From contig CAYTNY010000020.1 of assembly GCA_964439215.1 (NCBI GenBank), positions 1 to 30,881 on the forward strand: a stretch of 30,881 bases of DNA. Reading direction: 5' to 3'. Source of the stretch: CAYTNY01 sp964439215 (GTDB lineage Bacteria; Oederibacteriota; PGYV01; CAYTNY01). Shown in pieces: positions 1 to 8,393 of this stretch; the stretch's first letter is position 1; each line of letters opens with the position of its first letter. The position numbers and the translations under genes are program-made. A model generated the notes under the pieces. The model did not search any database. It was given only the letters and a program-made list of their open reading frames with translations, and was not told where the DNA came from.

Positions 1-6
1 AATATA

Positions 7-332
7 GATTGCAAGTTTTATTGCAACGCTTAATAGAATCGAAGTCCTTTTTTTTTGCACATACCGGAGCGCTTAATTCATACAGTTATTTATGTTTCCC
101 TCAGGACACTTTCCTATCCCATAGAGCTGTCCCTTACCCACATTTCTTGTTTTAAGCGTTAACTTGTATTACAAAGTATCCTGCCGCTGCTTAACCCTCT
201 CCAAGAGTATGTAACAGGCAAAAAACCGCCTGTAACATACTCTATCCTCTCCCATAGAGGGAGAGGGAAATGGTTTATATTCCTATGTATTTTCGGATGT
301 TTTAGGTGTTGCAGTTTATTTTACATTTCAGC
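7..332. repeat. Dispersed noncoding repeat, copy 1 (longest)
   Basis: This intergenic block is similar along its length to two stretches at 11.4-12.0 kb. Shared landmarks with copy 2 are 'cataccggag.gcttaattcat', 'cccttaccca.atttctt', 'gttaacttgtattacaaag' and two adjacent hairpins. Its 3' tail, around 'cggatgttttagg' (294-306), is shared with the partial copy near 11.96-12.01 kb. No open reading frame runs through it. The rest of the gap to the first gene (333-491) is A+T-rich; I see no convincing promoter there, only a TATACT-like hexamer at 459-464 without a good -35. Confidence 0.8.
204..266. other. Two tandem hairpins inside repeat copy 1
   Basis: Stem 1 pairs 204-219 (AGAGTATGTAACAGGC) with 228-243 and has one A/A mismatch. 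Two bases later, stem 2 pairs CCTCTCCC (246-253) with GGGAGAGG (259-266). Both stems recur at 11589-11650. No T-run follows, so this is not a typical intrinsic terminator. The structure is seen in sequence; its function is unknown. Confidence 0.75.
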
Positions 333-491
333 GTGTGTTTGTGCGAAAGAGGAAAAAGCAGATAATATATATTTTTTATTTATAAAAAATGAACCCAAAA
401 TGTTTCCCCGAAACAAAAAAACACGCAAAAGGCAGGTTTTGATGTATTATTTTTATGTTATACTTATATCAAATTTTTAAGGAGAAAAAAA

Positions 492-1541
492 TTGGAACGG
501 GAAAATAAGTATAATATAGAAAATTATAATTATGGACTTGATGAGAGGCTTATAGCGCAGAAACCTCTTGCTGAAAGAGACCGTTCAAAACTTATGCTGC
601 TGAACAGAAAAACAGGAGCAATAAAACACGGTATTTTCAGTGATATAGTTTCATTTGCGGAACCGGGCGCCTGCTTTGTTATAAATAATACAAAAGTAAT
701 ACCTGCAAGAATGCGGGGAAAAACCCGCAAGACAGGGGCTGCAATAGAAATACTGCTGTCTGAAAAAAAAGAAAATAATTTTTATGTTGTGATGATGAAA
801 AATTCAAAAAGAGTAAAAGCAGGCGATATTATAAATTTTAATGAAGGTTTAAATGCACGTGTTGCTGAAAAGTACGGAAAAACAGTGAAAATTGAATTTA
901 ACAGATCCGGGAAAGAACTTGAGGATATATTTGAAAAAACAGGAATGGTTCCGCTGCCTCCTTATATAAAAAAAGATACGGAAAACAAAGAGCATAAAAC
1001 CGCTTATCAGACAATATTTGCGGAAAAAAAGGGGGCAAAAGCAGCGCCGACAGCAGGATTTCATTTTACGGACAATTTGATCGGAAAAATAAAAAAAAAG
1101 GGATGTGTTTTTGCGGAAACCACTCTGCATGCCGGATTGGGAACATTTGAACCCGTGACGCAGCAGGATATAAGAAAACATAAAATTCATTCCGAAGAAT
1201 ATGAAATAAAAAGAAAAGCAGCTGATATTATCAATAAAGCAAAAGAAAACGGAAAAAAAGTCATATGCACCGGCACTACATCCATGAGGGTTGTTGAGAG
1301 TGTTTCTGATCAGAAAGGATATGTGTCTCCGCGGAAAGGCATAACGGATATTTATATTTATCCGGGATATGAATTCAGAGCAGCTGACGCCCTAATTACA
1401 AATTTTCATCTTCCAAAAACAACTCTTTTTGCGCTTGTGTGTGCTTTTGGAGGCATGGAAAACATAAAAAAAGCCTATGCTGAAGCTATGGAAAAAAAAT
1501 ACCGCCTCTTTTCCTATGGGGACGCGATGCTTATATATTAA
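492..1541 (+). CDS. queA: QueA, SAM:tRNA ribosyltransferase-isomerase
   Basis: A cytoplasmic enzyme of queuosine synthesis. It transfers and isomerises the ribosyl group of S-adenosylmethionine onto preQ1 at position 34 of GUN-anticodon tRNAs, giving epoxyqueuosine. The 349-residue length is normal for the family. Family motifs are visible: LIAQKPLAERDRSKL near residues 20-34, APTAGFHFT near 186-194, and DALITNFHLPKTTLF near 297-311. The start is TTG, supported by AAGGAG at 479-484 with a 7-nt spacer; no in-frame ATG gives a full-length N terminus. An exported protein follows 10 nt downstream and is probably co-transcribed. The enzyme for the next step, QueH, is encoded at the far end of the window. 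The family assignment is secure. Confidence 0.96.
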   Translation: MERENKYNIENYNYGLDERLIAQKPLAERDRSKLMLLNRKTGAIKHGIFSDIVSFAEPGACFVINNTKVIPARMRGKTRKTGAAIEILLSEKKENNFYVVMMKNSKRVKAGDIINFNEGLNARVAEKYGKTVKIEFNRSGKELEDIFEKTGMVPLPPYIKKDTENKEHKTAYQTIFAEKKGAKAAPTAGFHFTDNLIGKIKKKGCVFAETTLHAGLGTFEPVTQQDIRKHKIHSEEYEIKRKAADIINKAKENGKKVICTGTTSMRVVESVSDQKGYVSPRKGITDIYIYPGYEFRAADALITNFHLPKTTLFALVCAFGGMENIKKAYAEAMEKKYRLFSYGDAMLIY

Positions 1542-1551
1542 AAGGGGGGTT

Positions 1552-2115
1552 ATGAAACGTATAATTTTTATTTTAACCGCTGTATGGATAACAACGGGGA
1601 TTGTTTACGGCGAAAAAACAGAAATGTTAAGTGAAGGTGATGTTTTTCCGGAACTTGTATTTGAAAAAGCAGACGGCAATATTTTTGTTTTTCCGGACAC
1701 CGAAAAAAACAGAATAACGCTTTTGGCGGCTGCTTTTTCAAGACCAAAAGAAGGTATGGCCGAAAGCTGGATTTTGCCTTTTGAAAATGAGTTTAAAGGG
1801 AATGAAAGGATTAATTATTATGAAACAGCAATGCTCGGGAATCTTGGATGGCTGCAGGGCATAATAACAGGAGCAATAAAAGGCGCGGTAGAAGAAGACA
1901 GAAAAAAAAATACGGTATTGTGGCTCGGAGACGGCAGGGATAATTATAAAAAAAGATTCGGGGTTTCTGAGGATGAAGACATTTATATTTTTTTAATTGA
2001 TACATCAGGAAAGATCAGATATATGACGAAAGGAAACAAAGCAAAAAAAGAAGAGATTGAAAAGATCATTGAAAAAACTTATGAGATTCTTGAGCGGCAG
2101 AATGATGATTTTTAA
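1552..2115 (+). CDS. Exported thioredoxin-fold-like protein without cysteines
   Basis: A 187-residue protein with a signal peptide (MKRIIFILTAVWITTGIVYG). The mature part follows the general pattern of AhpC/TSA- or ATP10-like thioredoxin folds: GDVFPELVFEKADG at the start, a hydrophobic strand at RITLLAAAFS, and DIYIFLIDTSGKIRYM near the end. There is no cysteine anywhere, so a thiol redox role is unlikely. The ATG at 1552 is chosen because AGGGGGG precedes it directly and it yields a clean signal peptide; an upstream in-frame ATG at 1477 lies inside queA. The last 50 bp overlap the 3' end of the convergent glycosyltransferase gene. The fold is inferred from pattern only and the function is unknown. 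Confidence 0.8.
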   Translation: MKRIIFILTAVWITTGIVYGEKTEMLSEGDVFPELVFEKADGNIFVFPDTEKNRITLLAAAFSRPKEGMAESWILPFENEFKGNERINYYETAMLGNLGWLQGIITGAIKGAVEEDRKKNTVLWLGDGRDNYKKRFGVSEDEDIYIFLIDTSGKIRYMTKGNKAKKEEIEKIIEKTYEILERQNDDF

Positions 2116-3538
2116 AAAGAAGCATATATATTTTTTTTGATTGGTTGTTTATTCCTGATTTAATCTGCGCAAAAGCATCTTTGGTTCTGAAAGTTCCGGC
2201 GATAAATTCAGTGTTTTTTTCAAAAAATAACCGGGCAGCGGGCAGGTCGCCTGACTGAAGAGAAGACAAACCCTTATAATAAAAATATTCGGGAGGCTTT
2301 ATCATATTTTTTTCAAATTTATGAAGGATTTTATTCATATTCCGCCGGTTTTTTATGTGTGAAAAAGCTTCCAGTCCTTTAAGGTACAGACTCAGATTCT
2401 GTATGCTTCCTATGCTGCCCTTGCCCGGTTCTGTTTTTTTCAGCAGTAAAAGGACTTTTTCATAATTCAGATCCCACATATACATAACAGGCAGGGATAA
2501 TGATCTTTTAAGATCTAAAAAAGCATCCGATTCTTCCGGAGAAGATATATTATGTTCAATAAGCACAAAGGCTCTTACAGGCTTTGCTTTTGTATTGTAA
2601 AAAAAGTGTGTATCGGCGTTTTTAAAGATATTTAAAAGGGTTTTTTTATAGGTATAAGGAGCGAGAATAAAAACTTTTTCCGGATCTTCGGGTATGTTAT
2701 AAGCGCTTTTGGTTCTTAGATAAACCTCATAAAGCCCGTAAGGCAGCAGTTCATGAATTACCATGCAGTTTTTACAGCGCGAATTTATATGCTGAGCGAT
2801 CTTTTTGTATACAGGCGGATTGTTATTCTGCGTTCCCCACTGTGTAAAATAACGAAAAGAGGTGTTAATGCTTAAAAGTATAAAAAATATCAAAAGAATA
2901 TAAAAACCGCGGCGGTTGAGAAGCTCGGCTGTAAAAATGCCTGAAATAATTATAATAAAAGGTAGCAGCATTATATGGCGCCAGTGATGGTCCAATGAAG
3001 AGGAAACAGCAAGCGTAAAAAGCGAAAAGAAAAAACCCGCGAGAATAATTCTTGATGTTTTATTTTTTAAGTCGTTTAAAAGCAATACAAGGCCGCCTAA
3101 AAGAAAAAGGCATTCGGCAAAATTCAGAATAGGCATTGATTTAATAAAAGCATTTGATGTTAAAAGCGGCTGTGTTAAAAAAATAAAGATATTTGCGGGA
3201 TTAACCGAAAAACCGCCGGAACCGCCTGATGTCTGTGAAAGCGCCCAGCTTACTGTATGGCCGTTCAGTAAATTTACAATAATAAAAAAAATCAAAAGAA
3301 GAGAAAAAGCTGTTTGTGCGGAATAATAAAACTTTCTGCTGATTTCTTTCCGGTATTCAAAAAACAGATATAAAACAACAGGTATTATAAGTACAAAAGA
3401 AGCGTAAGTAAAAAGCCCTGTAAAACAGCAGATAAAACTCAGCAGTAAAATTTTTGGAGAAGATCTTTTTACGCAGATCAGAGAAAAAAGCAGGGTTAAA
3501 AACACAAACAAAGGTATATAAGGATGTTCCAGTCTCAT
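2066..3538 (-). CDS. GT39-like glycosyltransferase, C-terminal part (split gene)
   Basis: This 490-residue frame starts at an internal Met and continues a membrane glycosyltransferase whose N-terminal part lies in another frame at 3535-4107. Thirteen codons upstream of the Met, in the same frame, read IYALSGWSFFLGR. This matches the conserved 'SPWHxxxSR' region of ArnT/PMT-type proteins, so the true product runs through. Multiple membrane segments follow, including GLFTYASFVLIIPVVL, and then a soluble C-terminal region. Its last ~110 residues (FYYKGLSSLQSGDLPAARLFFEKNTEF) look like a TPR-type helix pair. Such enzymes move sugars from polyprenyl-phosphate donors to lipids or proteins on the periplasmic side. 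The gene end overlaps the convergent gene by 50 bp. Confidence 0.75.
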   Translation of the reverse strand: MRLEHPYIPLFVFLTLLFSLICVKRSSPKILLLSFICCFTGLFTYASFVLIIPVVLYLFFEYRKEISRKFYYSAQTAFSLLLIFFIIVNLLNGHTVSWALSQTSGGSGGFSVNPANIFIFLTQPLLTSNAFIKSMPILNFAECLFLLGGLVLLLNDLKNKTSRIILAGFFFSLFTLAVSSSLDHHWRHIMLLPFIIIISGIFTAELLNRRGFYILLIFFILLSINTSFRYFTQWGTQNNNPPVYKKIAQHINSRCKNCMVIHELLPYGLYEVYLRTKSAYNIPEDPEKVFILAPYTYKKTLLNIFKNADTHFFYNTKAKPVRAFVLIEHNISSPEESDAFLDLKRSLSLPVMYMWDLNYEKVLLLLKKTEPGKGSIGSIQNLSLYLKGLEAFSHIKNRRNMNKILHKFEKNMIKPPEYFYYKGLSSLQSGDLPAARLFFEKNTEFIAGTFRTKDAFAQIKSGINNQSKKIYMLLFKNHHSAAQESHKFFQ

Positions 3539-4107
3539 TCTTCCGAGAAAAAAGGACCAGCCTGAAAGGGCATAAATAAAAAAAGAGCAATCCCGGTTTT
3601 TTTGTCTTTCAGTTCTTTTCCGAGAAAAAAGGCAGCGGCAGCCGCGGCAGCCGAAAGAAAAGCCGGTATTAATCTAAGCAGGTCAATGTTTTCTCTGCTG
3701 ATTTTCATAAAAATTGAAATAACGGCCGTAGATGTATAAAGCAGCGAAGCACCGAACCGTTTGGAATAAGAAAAAAAGGATTTATCACCTGATATACGGC
3801 GGTAGGCTTCTACTATTTCATTTCGTTCATCTGCTATGAATTCACCCGGGAAACCTGTGATATTAAAAAAGCGCATGCTTAGAAATATGACTCCAAATAA
3901 AAAAAGCGAAATCAAAAGCGGTTTTTCATATGAAATACTGCCGCTGCCGGGCTGTTTTATGAATAGAAAATATAAAAAGAGCAGGGATATCACTGTGACT
4001 GACAGCGAAAAAACAGGTATATAAAAACCATAAAAATACAGCCCTGCTGACAGAAATATAAATATAGCGAAAAATTTCAGATCTGTTTTTTCTTTTTCAG
4101 AGATCAT
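3535..4107 (-). CDS. GT39-like glycosyltransferase, N-terminal part (split gene)
   Basis: A 190-residue frame holding the N-terminal half of a polyprenyl-phosphate-sugar glycosyltransferase (ArnT/PMT type). There are membrane segments at about 12-30, 33-50 and 62-80. They are followed by FPGEFIADERNEIVEAYR, whose Asp93-Glu94 pair sits where these enzymes keep the catalytic acidic residue of the first periplasmic loop. LLRLIPAFLSAAAAAAAFFLGKEL is the next family landmark. After Leu177 the frame leaves the family pattern and stops 18 residues later. A -1 shift at 3577-3583 joins it to the 2066-3538 frame and would give about 680 residues. The start ATG at 4107 has GGAG upstream (4114-4117). It is either a frameshifted gene, a recoded gene or a sequencing error. 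Confidence 0.75.
   Translation of the reverse strand: MISEKEKTDLKFFAIFIFLSAGLYFYGFYIPVFSLSVTVISLLFLYFLFIKQPGSGSISYEKPLLISLFLFGVIFLSMRFFNITGFPGEFIADERNEIVEAYRRISGDKSFFSYSKRFGASLLYTSTAVISIFMKISRENIDLLRLIPAFLSAAAAAAAFFLGKELKDKKTGIALFLFMPFQAGPFFSEE
3577..3583 (-). other. Slippery heptamer T TTT TTA at the frame switch
   Basis: On the minus strand the zero-frame codons are CTT TTT TTA, so the heptamer T TTT TTA sits in the X XXY YYZ register used for -1 frameshifting; the same heptamer is used by HIV-1 gag-pol. Slipping back one base gives exactly the frame that continues the glycosyltransferase. The position is seen in sequence; use as a recoding site is not demonstrated, because a lost base in this 7-nt run (3578-3584) explains the data equally well. 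Confidence 0.5.
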
Positions 4108-4157
4108 ATAAACTCCATATTGTTATAAGATGACGGATATTTTTTTATTTATATAAG

Positions 4158-4185
4158 ATTATACATTTCTTTTTTTTATTTACAA
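4158..4185 (-). promoter_or_regulatory. sigma70-type promoter for the GT39-like gene
   Basis: On the minus strand TTGTAA (4185-4180) and a perfect TATAAT (4163-4158) are separated by 16 nt, about 50 nt upstream of the start codon. It is divergent from the promoter of the signalling cluster. Confidence 0.5.
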
Positions 4186-4227
4186 TACGGTTTTTTTTAA
4201 AGGAAAACAGTATAAACAGCTGCTGTA

Positions 4228-4256
4228 TTGACCCGTTTCATTATTTGTGATAAAAT
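4228..4256 (+). promoter_or_regulatory. sigma70-type promoter for the signalling cluster
   Basis: TTGACC (4228-4233) and TAAAAT (4251-4256) are separated by 17 nt. The predicted transcript begins near 4263, about 50 nt before the TTG start of the HD-GYP-like gene, and would cover the five-gene cluster to 9301. Confidence 0.65.
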
Positions 4257-4310
4257 TTTTATATAATGGGTTTTTTATCTGTATTCCCTTAAGTATAATG
4301 GAGGCAGTAA

Positions 4311-5603
4311 TTGAAAATAAAGACACAGCTTGCGATAGGAATTATAGTAATAATTATTATATCCGTATTGGCCACGACTTATGTCCTGATAAAAGATACT
4401 GAAAAACTTTTGTATAAAGAAATAAAGGAAAAAGGGGTCCTTTTGACAAATTATCTTCAGGGTGCAGCCATAGATCCGATAATAAACAGGGATGAAGTTG
4501 CTCTTATGTCATATGTCAATAAAACATCCGATACACGGGGGATTGTTTACCTGATTATAACCGACAGGGTAAATAATATACTTGCGGCGAATGATATGTC
4601 TTTGATGGGGAAAAACATTTACAGAGTTAATCCGGGATTCAGAAATCCGCCCTGGGAATCAGAAATAACACATAAAGGCAGGGTTTATGAAACACTGAAT
4701 TTTAAAACACGGGTCTATGTAAATCCGAATGAAATGAAAGATTATATAGGGAGTATTTATGTCGGATTTGATAACGCCTATGTTGAAAATAAAATGATAG
4801 ATATATATTATAAAAGCGGTATTATAGCTCTTATAATAATTATTTTATCCGTGTTTTTTATTTTGTCGCTTACCGGCAGGATAATAGGGCCCTTAAACCG
4901 TCTTATTGAGGGAACTGAAATAATAGCCGCGGGTGATATTAATCATAGAATAAGGGTGAAAGTAAAAAATGAATTTATGGTGCTTGCAAACAGTTTTAAT
5001 GCAATGACGGAAAAACTTCAGGATTACTATGAAGGAATATTAAATGCTTTTACCATAGCAATGGATACAAAGGACAAATACACACCCGGACATTCCAAAA
5101 GAACGGCTGAACTTGCCATGAAACTGGGAAGGTATTTAAAACTGGAAACCAGAAAAATTGAAAATATAAGAATAGCCGGTATTTTAAAGGACATAGGGAA
5201 TATAGGGGTTCAGGGGGAGATTTTAAGAAAAAAAGATACTCTGACAGTTGATGATTATGTCGCTATACAAAAACATCCGGAACTTTCGGCAAAAATTATT
5301 TCAAATATAGAATCCTTAAAAGGAATAATTCCGATCATTCTTCAGCATCATGAAAGATATGACGGGCAGGGGTATCCTAACGGATTAAAAGGCGAAGAAA
5401 TAACAATAGAGGCAAGAATGCTTGCAATTGCCGATGCGTATGACGCAATGATTTCACCCCGAGAACACAGGGCCGCAATGAAAAAAGATGACGCGGTATA
5501 TGAACTCAGACAGAATAAGGGCAGGCAGTTTGATCCAGAGCTGACCGAAAAATTTATTGAAATGCTGAGTATGAACAGAGGAAATGAAAATGGCCGAAAA
5601 TAA
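4311..5603 (+). CDS. Membrane HAMP / HD-GYP-like protein with altered HD motif
   Basis: 430 residues. An N-terminal membrane helix (about 7-27) is followed by a periplasmic sensor region (about 28-165), a second helix (about 168-188), a HAMP domain (about 190-240) and an HD-GYP-like domain (about 245-420). HD-GYP domains normally hydrolyse cyclic di-GMP with a metal centre. Most ligand positions are present: His261, His322, His346-His347 and Asp375, and HHERYDGQGYP is intact. The eponymous motif, however, reads LKDIGN (292-297) instead of LHDIGK, so the metal-binding His is Lys293 and the following Lys is Asn. Activity may be lost or changed. The start is TTG with GGAGG at 4300-4304, 6 nt away. 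It heads a cluster and overlaps the adenylate cyclase gene. Confidence 0.88.
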   Translation: MKIKTQLAIGIIVIIIISVLATTYVLIKDTEKLLYKEIKEKGVLLTNYLQGAAIDPIINRDEVALMSYVNKTSDTRGIVYLIITDRVNNILAANDMSLMGKNIYRVNPGFRNPPWESEITHKGRVYETLNFKTRVYVNPNEMKDYIGSIYVGFDNAYVENKMIDIYYKSGIIALIIIILSVFFILSLTGRIIGPLNRLIEGTEIIAAGDINHRIRVKVKNEFMVLANSFNAMTEKLQDYYEGILNAFTIAMDTKDKYTPGHSKRTAELAMKLGRYLKLETRKIENIRIAGILKDIGNIGVQGEILRKKDTLTVDDYVAIQKHPELSAKIISNIESLKGIIPIILQHHERYDGQGYPNGLKGEEITIEARMLAIADAYDAMISPREHRAAMKKDDAVYELRQNKGRQFDPELTEKFIEMLSMNRGNENGRK

Positions 5604-7134
5604 AAAAAAGCGCGGCGGGAAAAAAGGAATAAGAATATCTCTGAAGGCAAAATTCAGTTTTTTTGTTGGAGTTCTGCTTACTGTTCTGATGGTATTAATC
5701 ACAATATTTATTTATAACCAGGAAAAAGAGGATCTGGGAAGAGAAATAACACTTCGGGGCCTTGCTATTGCCCAGAATCTGGCCAACAACGCAAAAGAAG
5801 CTATTTTTGCAAAAGACGACCTTACGCTTACAATACTTGTAAATCAGGCTGTCCAGACACCGGCCAAACCGGAAACACCTTCTGATATTAAAAAAATACT
5901 AAATGAGATTATAATGTCTGATTTTCTGGGACTTGAAGAAAAAGAAAAAGAAAAATTTAAAAATGAGGGGATACTGGAAGCGGTTATAGTTGATAATAAA
6001 GGAAAAATAGCAGCAGCAAGCTCCAAAGAGAAAAAAATCGGAGAAAATTATTTTATGCCGGCAGGACTTCAAGATGTGGATAAAGACAATGATTTTCTTG
6101 TACAGGAGTTTGAACAGAACGGAAAGAAATATTTTGATGTTGCGGTTCCTATAATAGAGCGTATGGGAAAAAAGAAATTTTTTGTCGGCAAGGTTCATTT
6201 GAAAATGTCACAGGCTATTATAGACAAAATAGTGCTTACAGCCGCTGTAAAGCTTGTTCTTATAACACTTCTTGCTCTGATTGCGGGTATAATTCTTTCT
6301 GTTATGCTCGTGTCTTTTCTGGTAAAGCCGATAGGATTTCTTGTTAAAGGTGTACGGGCGATCGGAGAAGGCAGATATGATGTCCAGATAAAAGTTAAAA
6401 CACGCGATGAACTCGGAGAACTTACAACAGCATTTAACTCTACGGCTAAAAGTTTAAAAGAGAAAGAACTTTTAAAAGGCGCGTTTTCAACATATGTTTC
6501 AAACAGTGTAATGGAAGAAGTATTAAAAAATCCGAATAAACTTTCGCTGCACGGAAAAAGAGTAAAGGCAACAATGCTTTTTACGGATATAAGAGGTTTT
6601 ACCTCAATGTCGGAAAACCTTCAGCCGGAAGAAGTTGTATCGGTAATAAACGAGTATCTTACTCTTCAGACAGATAAAGTCTTTAAATGGGCGGGTCTTC
6701 TTGATAAATTTGTGGGGGACTGTGTAATGGCTGTTTACGGAGTTCCTTTTCCAAAAGAAGATGATTCCTACAGAGCGGTCAGAACCGCCATGGATATAAG
6801 AGACGGTGTTAACAGACTTAATGCTATCAGAAAAAGGCGGGATCAGATAACAGTGGGAATAGGCTTGGGTGTTAATACAGGTGATGTGGTATCCGGCAAT
6901 ATGGGTTCTCCTCAGAAAATGGATTATACAGTTATCGGTGATAATGTAAATCTGGCCGCAAGGCTTGAGTCAAATGCTCCTGCCGGCAGTGTATGGGTCA
7001 GTGAAAGCACATACAGCGAAACATGTGAAAGAATAGAATATGAGGAACTGGATTCAATTATGGTTAAAGGGAAAAAGGATCCAATAAGGGTATTCAGCCC
7101 TATAAAAATTAAGGATTCGGAATTAAAACCTTAA
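5590..7134 (+). CDS. Membrane-bound class III adenylate cyclase with HAMP
   Basis: Converts ATP to cyclic AMP in the cytoplasm under control of a periplasmic sensor region. The order is: basic N terminus, membrane helix (about 23-42), sensor region (about 43-210), second helix (about 217-243), HAMP (about 245-295) and catalytic domain (about 325-505). All key catalytic positions are present, numbered from this start: metal-binding Asp333 (LFTDIRGFT) and Asp377 (FVGD), adenine-contacting Lys373 and Asp445, and transition-state Asn454 and Arg458 (NVNLAARLE). Lys and Asp at the base positions argue for ATP rather than GTP. ATG 5590 is preferred because AGAGG (5577-5581) lies 8 nt away; ATG 5584 would leave 2 nt. 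Either start overlaps the HD-GYP-like gene, which suggests coupled translation. Confidence 0.93.
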   Translation: MAENKKKRGGKKGIRISLKAKFSFFVGVLLTVLMVLITIFIYNQEKEDLGREITLRGLAIAQNLANNAKEAIFAKDDLTLTILVNQAVQTPAKPETPSDIKKILNEIIMSDFLGLEEKEKEKFKNEGILEAVIVDNKGKIAAASSKEKKIGENYFMPAGLQDVDKDNDFLVQEFEQNGKKYFDVAVPIIERMGKKKFFVGKVHLKMSQAIIDKIVLTAAVKLVLITLLALIAGIILSVMLVSFLVKPIGFLVKGVRAIGEGRYDVQIKVKTRDELGELTTAFNSTAKSLKEKELLKGAFSTYVSNSVMEEVLKNPNKLSLHGKRVKATMLFTDIRGFTSMSENLQPEEVVSVINEYLTLQTDKVFKWAGLLDKFVGDCVMAVYGVPFPKEDDSYRAVRTAMDIRDGVNRLNAIRKRRDQITVGIGLGVNTGDVVSGNMGSPQKMDYTVIGDNVNLAARLESNAPAGSVWVSESTYSETCERIEYEELDSIMVKGKKDPIRVFSPIKIKDSELKP

Positions 7135-7147
7135 AAAAGGATGTAAT

Positions 7148-8392
7148 GTGGAGACAAAAAAAGATATTCTTAAAACAATAACAAGATTTGCACAGGCATC
7201 GGAATGGGAAAGAGTTATTAAAGAATATCATAAACTTCTGGAAATGGATCCGGATGATATTACGCTTCATAATTCAATAGGGGACGCTTATTCAAAATTG
7301 GGGGAACACAGAAAAGCTTTTGAGTATTATATGAAAGTGCTCAATGATACCCAGAAAAAAGGCAATCAGACAAAACTTAATTTTTTATATAAAAAAATAG
7401 CCAAACTGAATCCCCGGAAATTTGATCTGGAAGGAAAAGATACTCATCATATGATAGTTAAAACCGTCCAGGCAAAAGATTTTTTTGACAAAGACGATTT
7501 TGAAAATGCTCTTCCGGCGCTGAAAGAAGCGGTGAAACTTGATAAATCAAATATTAATCTTTATATTATGGCGGGAGAAATATATGAGAAAAATACTGAT
7601 ATAGGAAATGCTGTGGAAGCTTATGTAAAAGCGCTTAGACTGATGGTTGAAAAGGATAAAAAAACAGAAGCGCTTGATATAACTAACCGGATACTTGCCA
7701 TGGAACCGGAAAACGTTGAAGCCGGTGCTATGGCTGCCGAGGACCTTATACTGAAGGGCAAAAAAGAAGAAGCGGAAAATATGTTTAAAGATATACTGAT
7801 AACATTGGGCGATAAAAACCTGACTGCGGAAGGAAAAGAAATAGCAAAAAGAGCAAAAGATCTCGGTATATCATACGGAGAACAGTTTTATGCGTATTTT
7901 CTTTTTAAAAGCGGACAGTTTGATGAAGCGAAAAAAATACTGGAAGAAAAATATGAGCTTAGTATAGAGGAAAAACTCCTGCTCGGGAAAATTTATTTTA
8001 AATGCGGAGATTTTGAAAAAGCAAAGGAAATGTTTCTGTCAATGGATCCTGAAGTCATAAACAGCAGCGATGAAATACTGGAACAGATAGGGGATATTTT
8101 TCTTAAAACACGCGAATATAAAAAAGCATCTGTTTATTACATGAAAGCCATAAGAATGGTTCATGGTGAAAACAGAATGGATCATGCGATAAAAATGGCA
8201 AATAAAGTACTGAATGTAGATGCCGATAATATAGAGGTGCATGAACTTCTGGCGGATATATATACAAAAAAACACATGAAAAATAATCTTATAGACATAT
8301 ATATGAAACTGGCTGCTTTATATGAACTGAACGGACGCGCCGAAGATGCGCTTAAAACAAGGAACAGGCTGTCAAAACTGAAAATGGTCTGA
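7148..8392 (+). CDS. Cytoplasmic TPR-repeat protein
   Basis: 414 residues with no signal peptide or membrane segment, built from degenerate tetratricopeptide repeats along most of its length. Clear units include DPDDITLHNSIGDAYSKLGE (residues ~35-54), then KSNINLYIMAGEIYEKNTDI, a unit around LLLGKIYFKCGDFEKAKEMF, and ADNIEVHELLADIYTKKHM near the C terminus. TPR proteins act as protein-binding scaffolds; the partner is unknown. Start GTG at 7148 is preceded by AAAGGA (7136-7141) with a 6-nt spacer. It follows the cyclase by 13 nt and precedes the next gene by 1 nt, so it is probably part of the same operon and may be an adaptor for the signalling proteins (inference). Confidence 0.88.
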   Translation: METKKDILKTITRFAQASEWERVIKEYHKLLEMDPDDITLHNSIGDAYSKLGEHRKAFEYYMKVLNDTQKKGNQTKLNFLYKKIAKLNPRKFDLEGKDTHHMIVKTVQAKDFFDKDDFENALPALKEAVKLDKSNINLYIMAGEIYEKNTDIGNAVEAYVKALRLMVEKDKKTEALDITNRILAMEPENVEAGAMAAEDLILKGKKEEAENMFKDILITLGDKNLTAEGKEIAKRAKDLGISYGEQFYAYFLFKSGQFDEAKKILEEKYELSIEEKLLLGKIYFKCGDFEKAKEMFLSMDPEVINSSDEILEQIGDIFLKTREYKKASVYYMKAIRMVHGENRMDHAIKMANKVLNVDADNIEVHELLADIYTKKHMKNNLIDIYMKLAALYELNGRAEDALKTRNRLSKLKMV

Positions 8393-8393
8393 T

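Noticed and set aside
204..266. Intrinsic terminator at the tandem hairpins
   Set aside because: Neither copy is followed by a T-run on either strand, and no gene ends just upstream of copy 1.
439..464. Promoter TTGATG...TATACT before queA
   Set aside because: The spacer is only 14 nt; no better-spaced -35 could be matched, so I do not list it as a feature.
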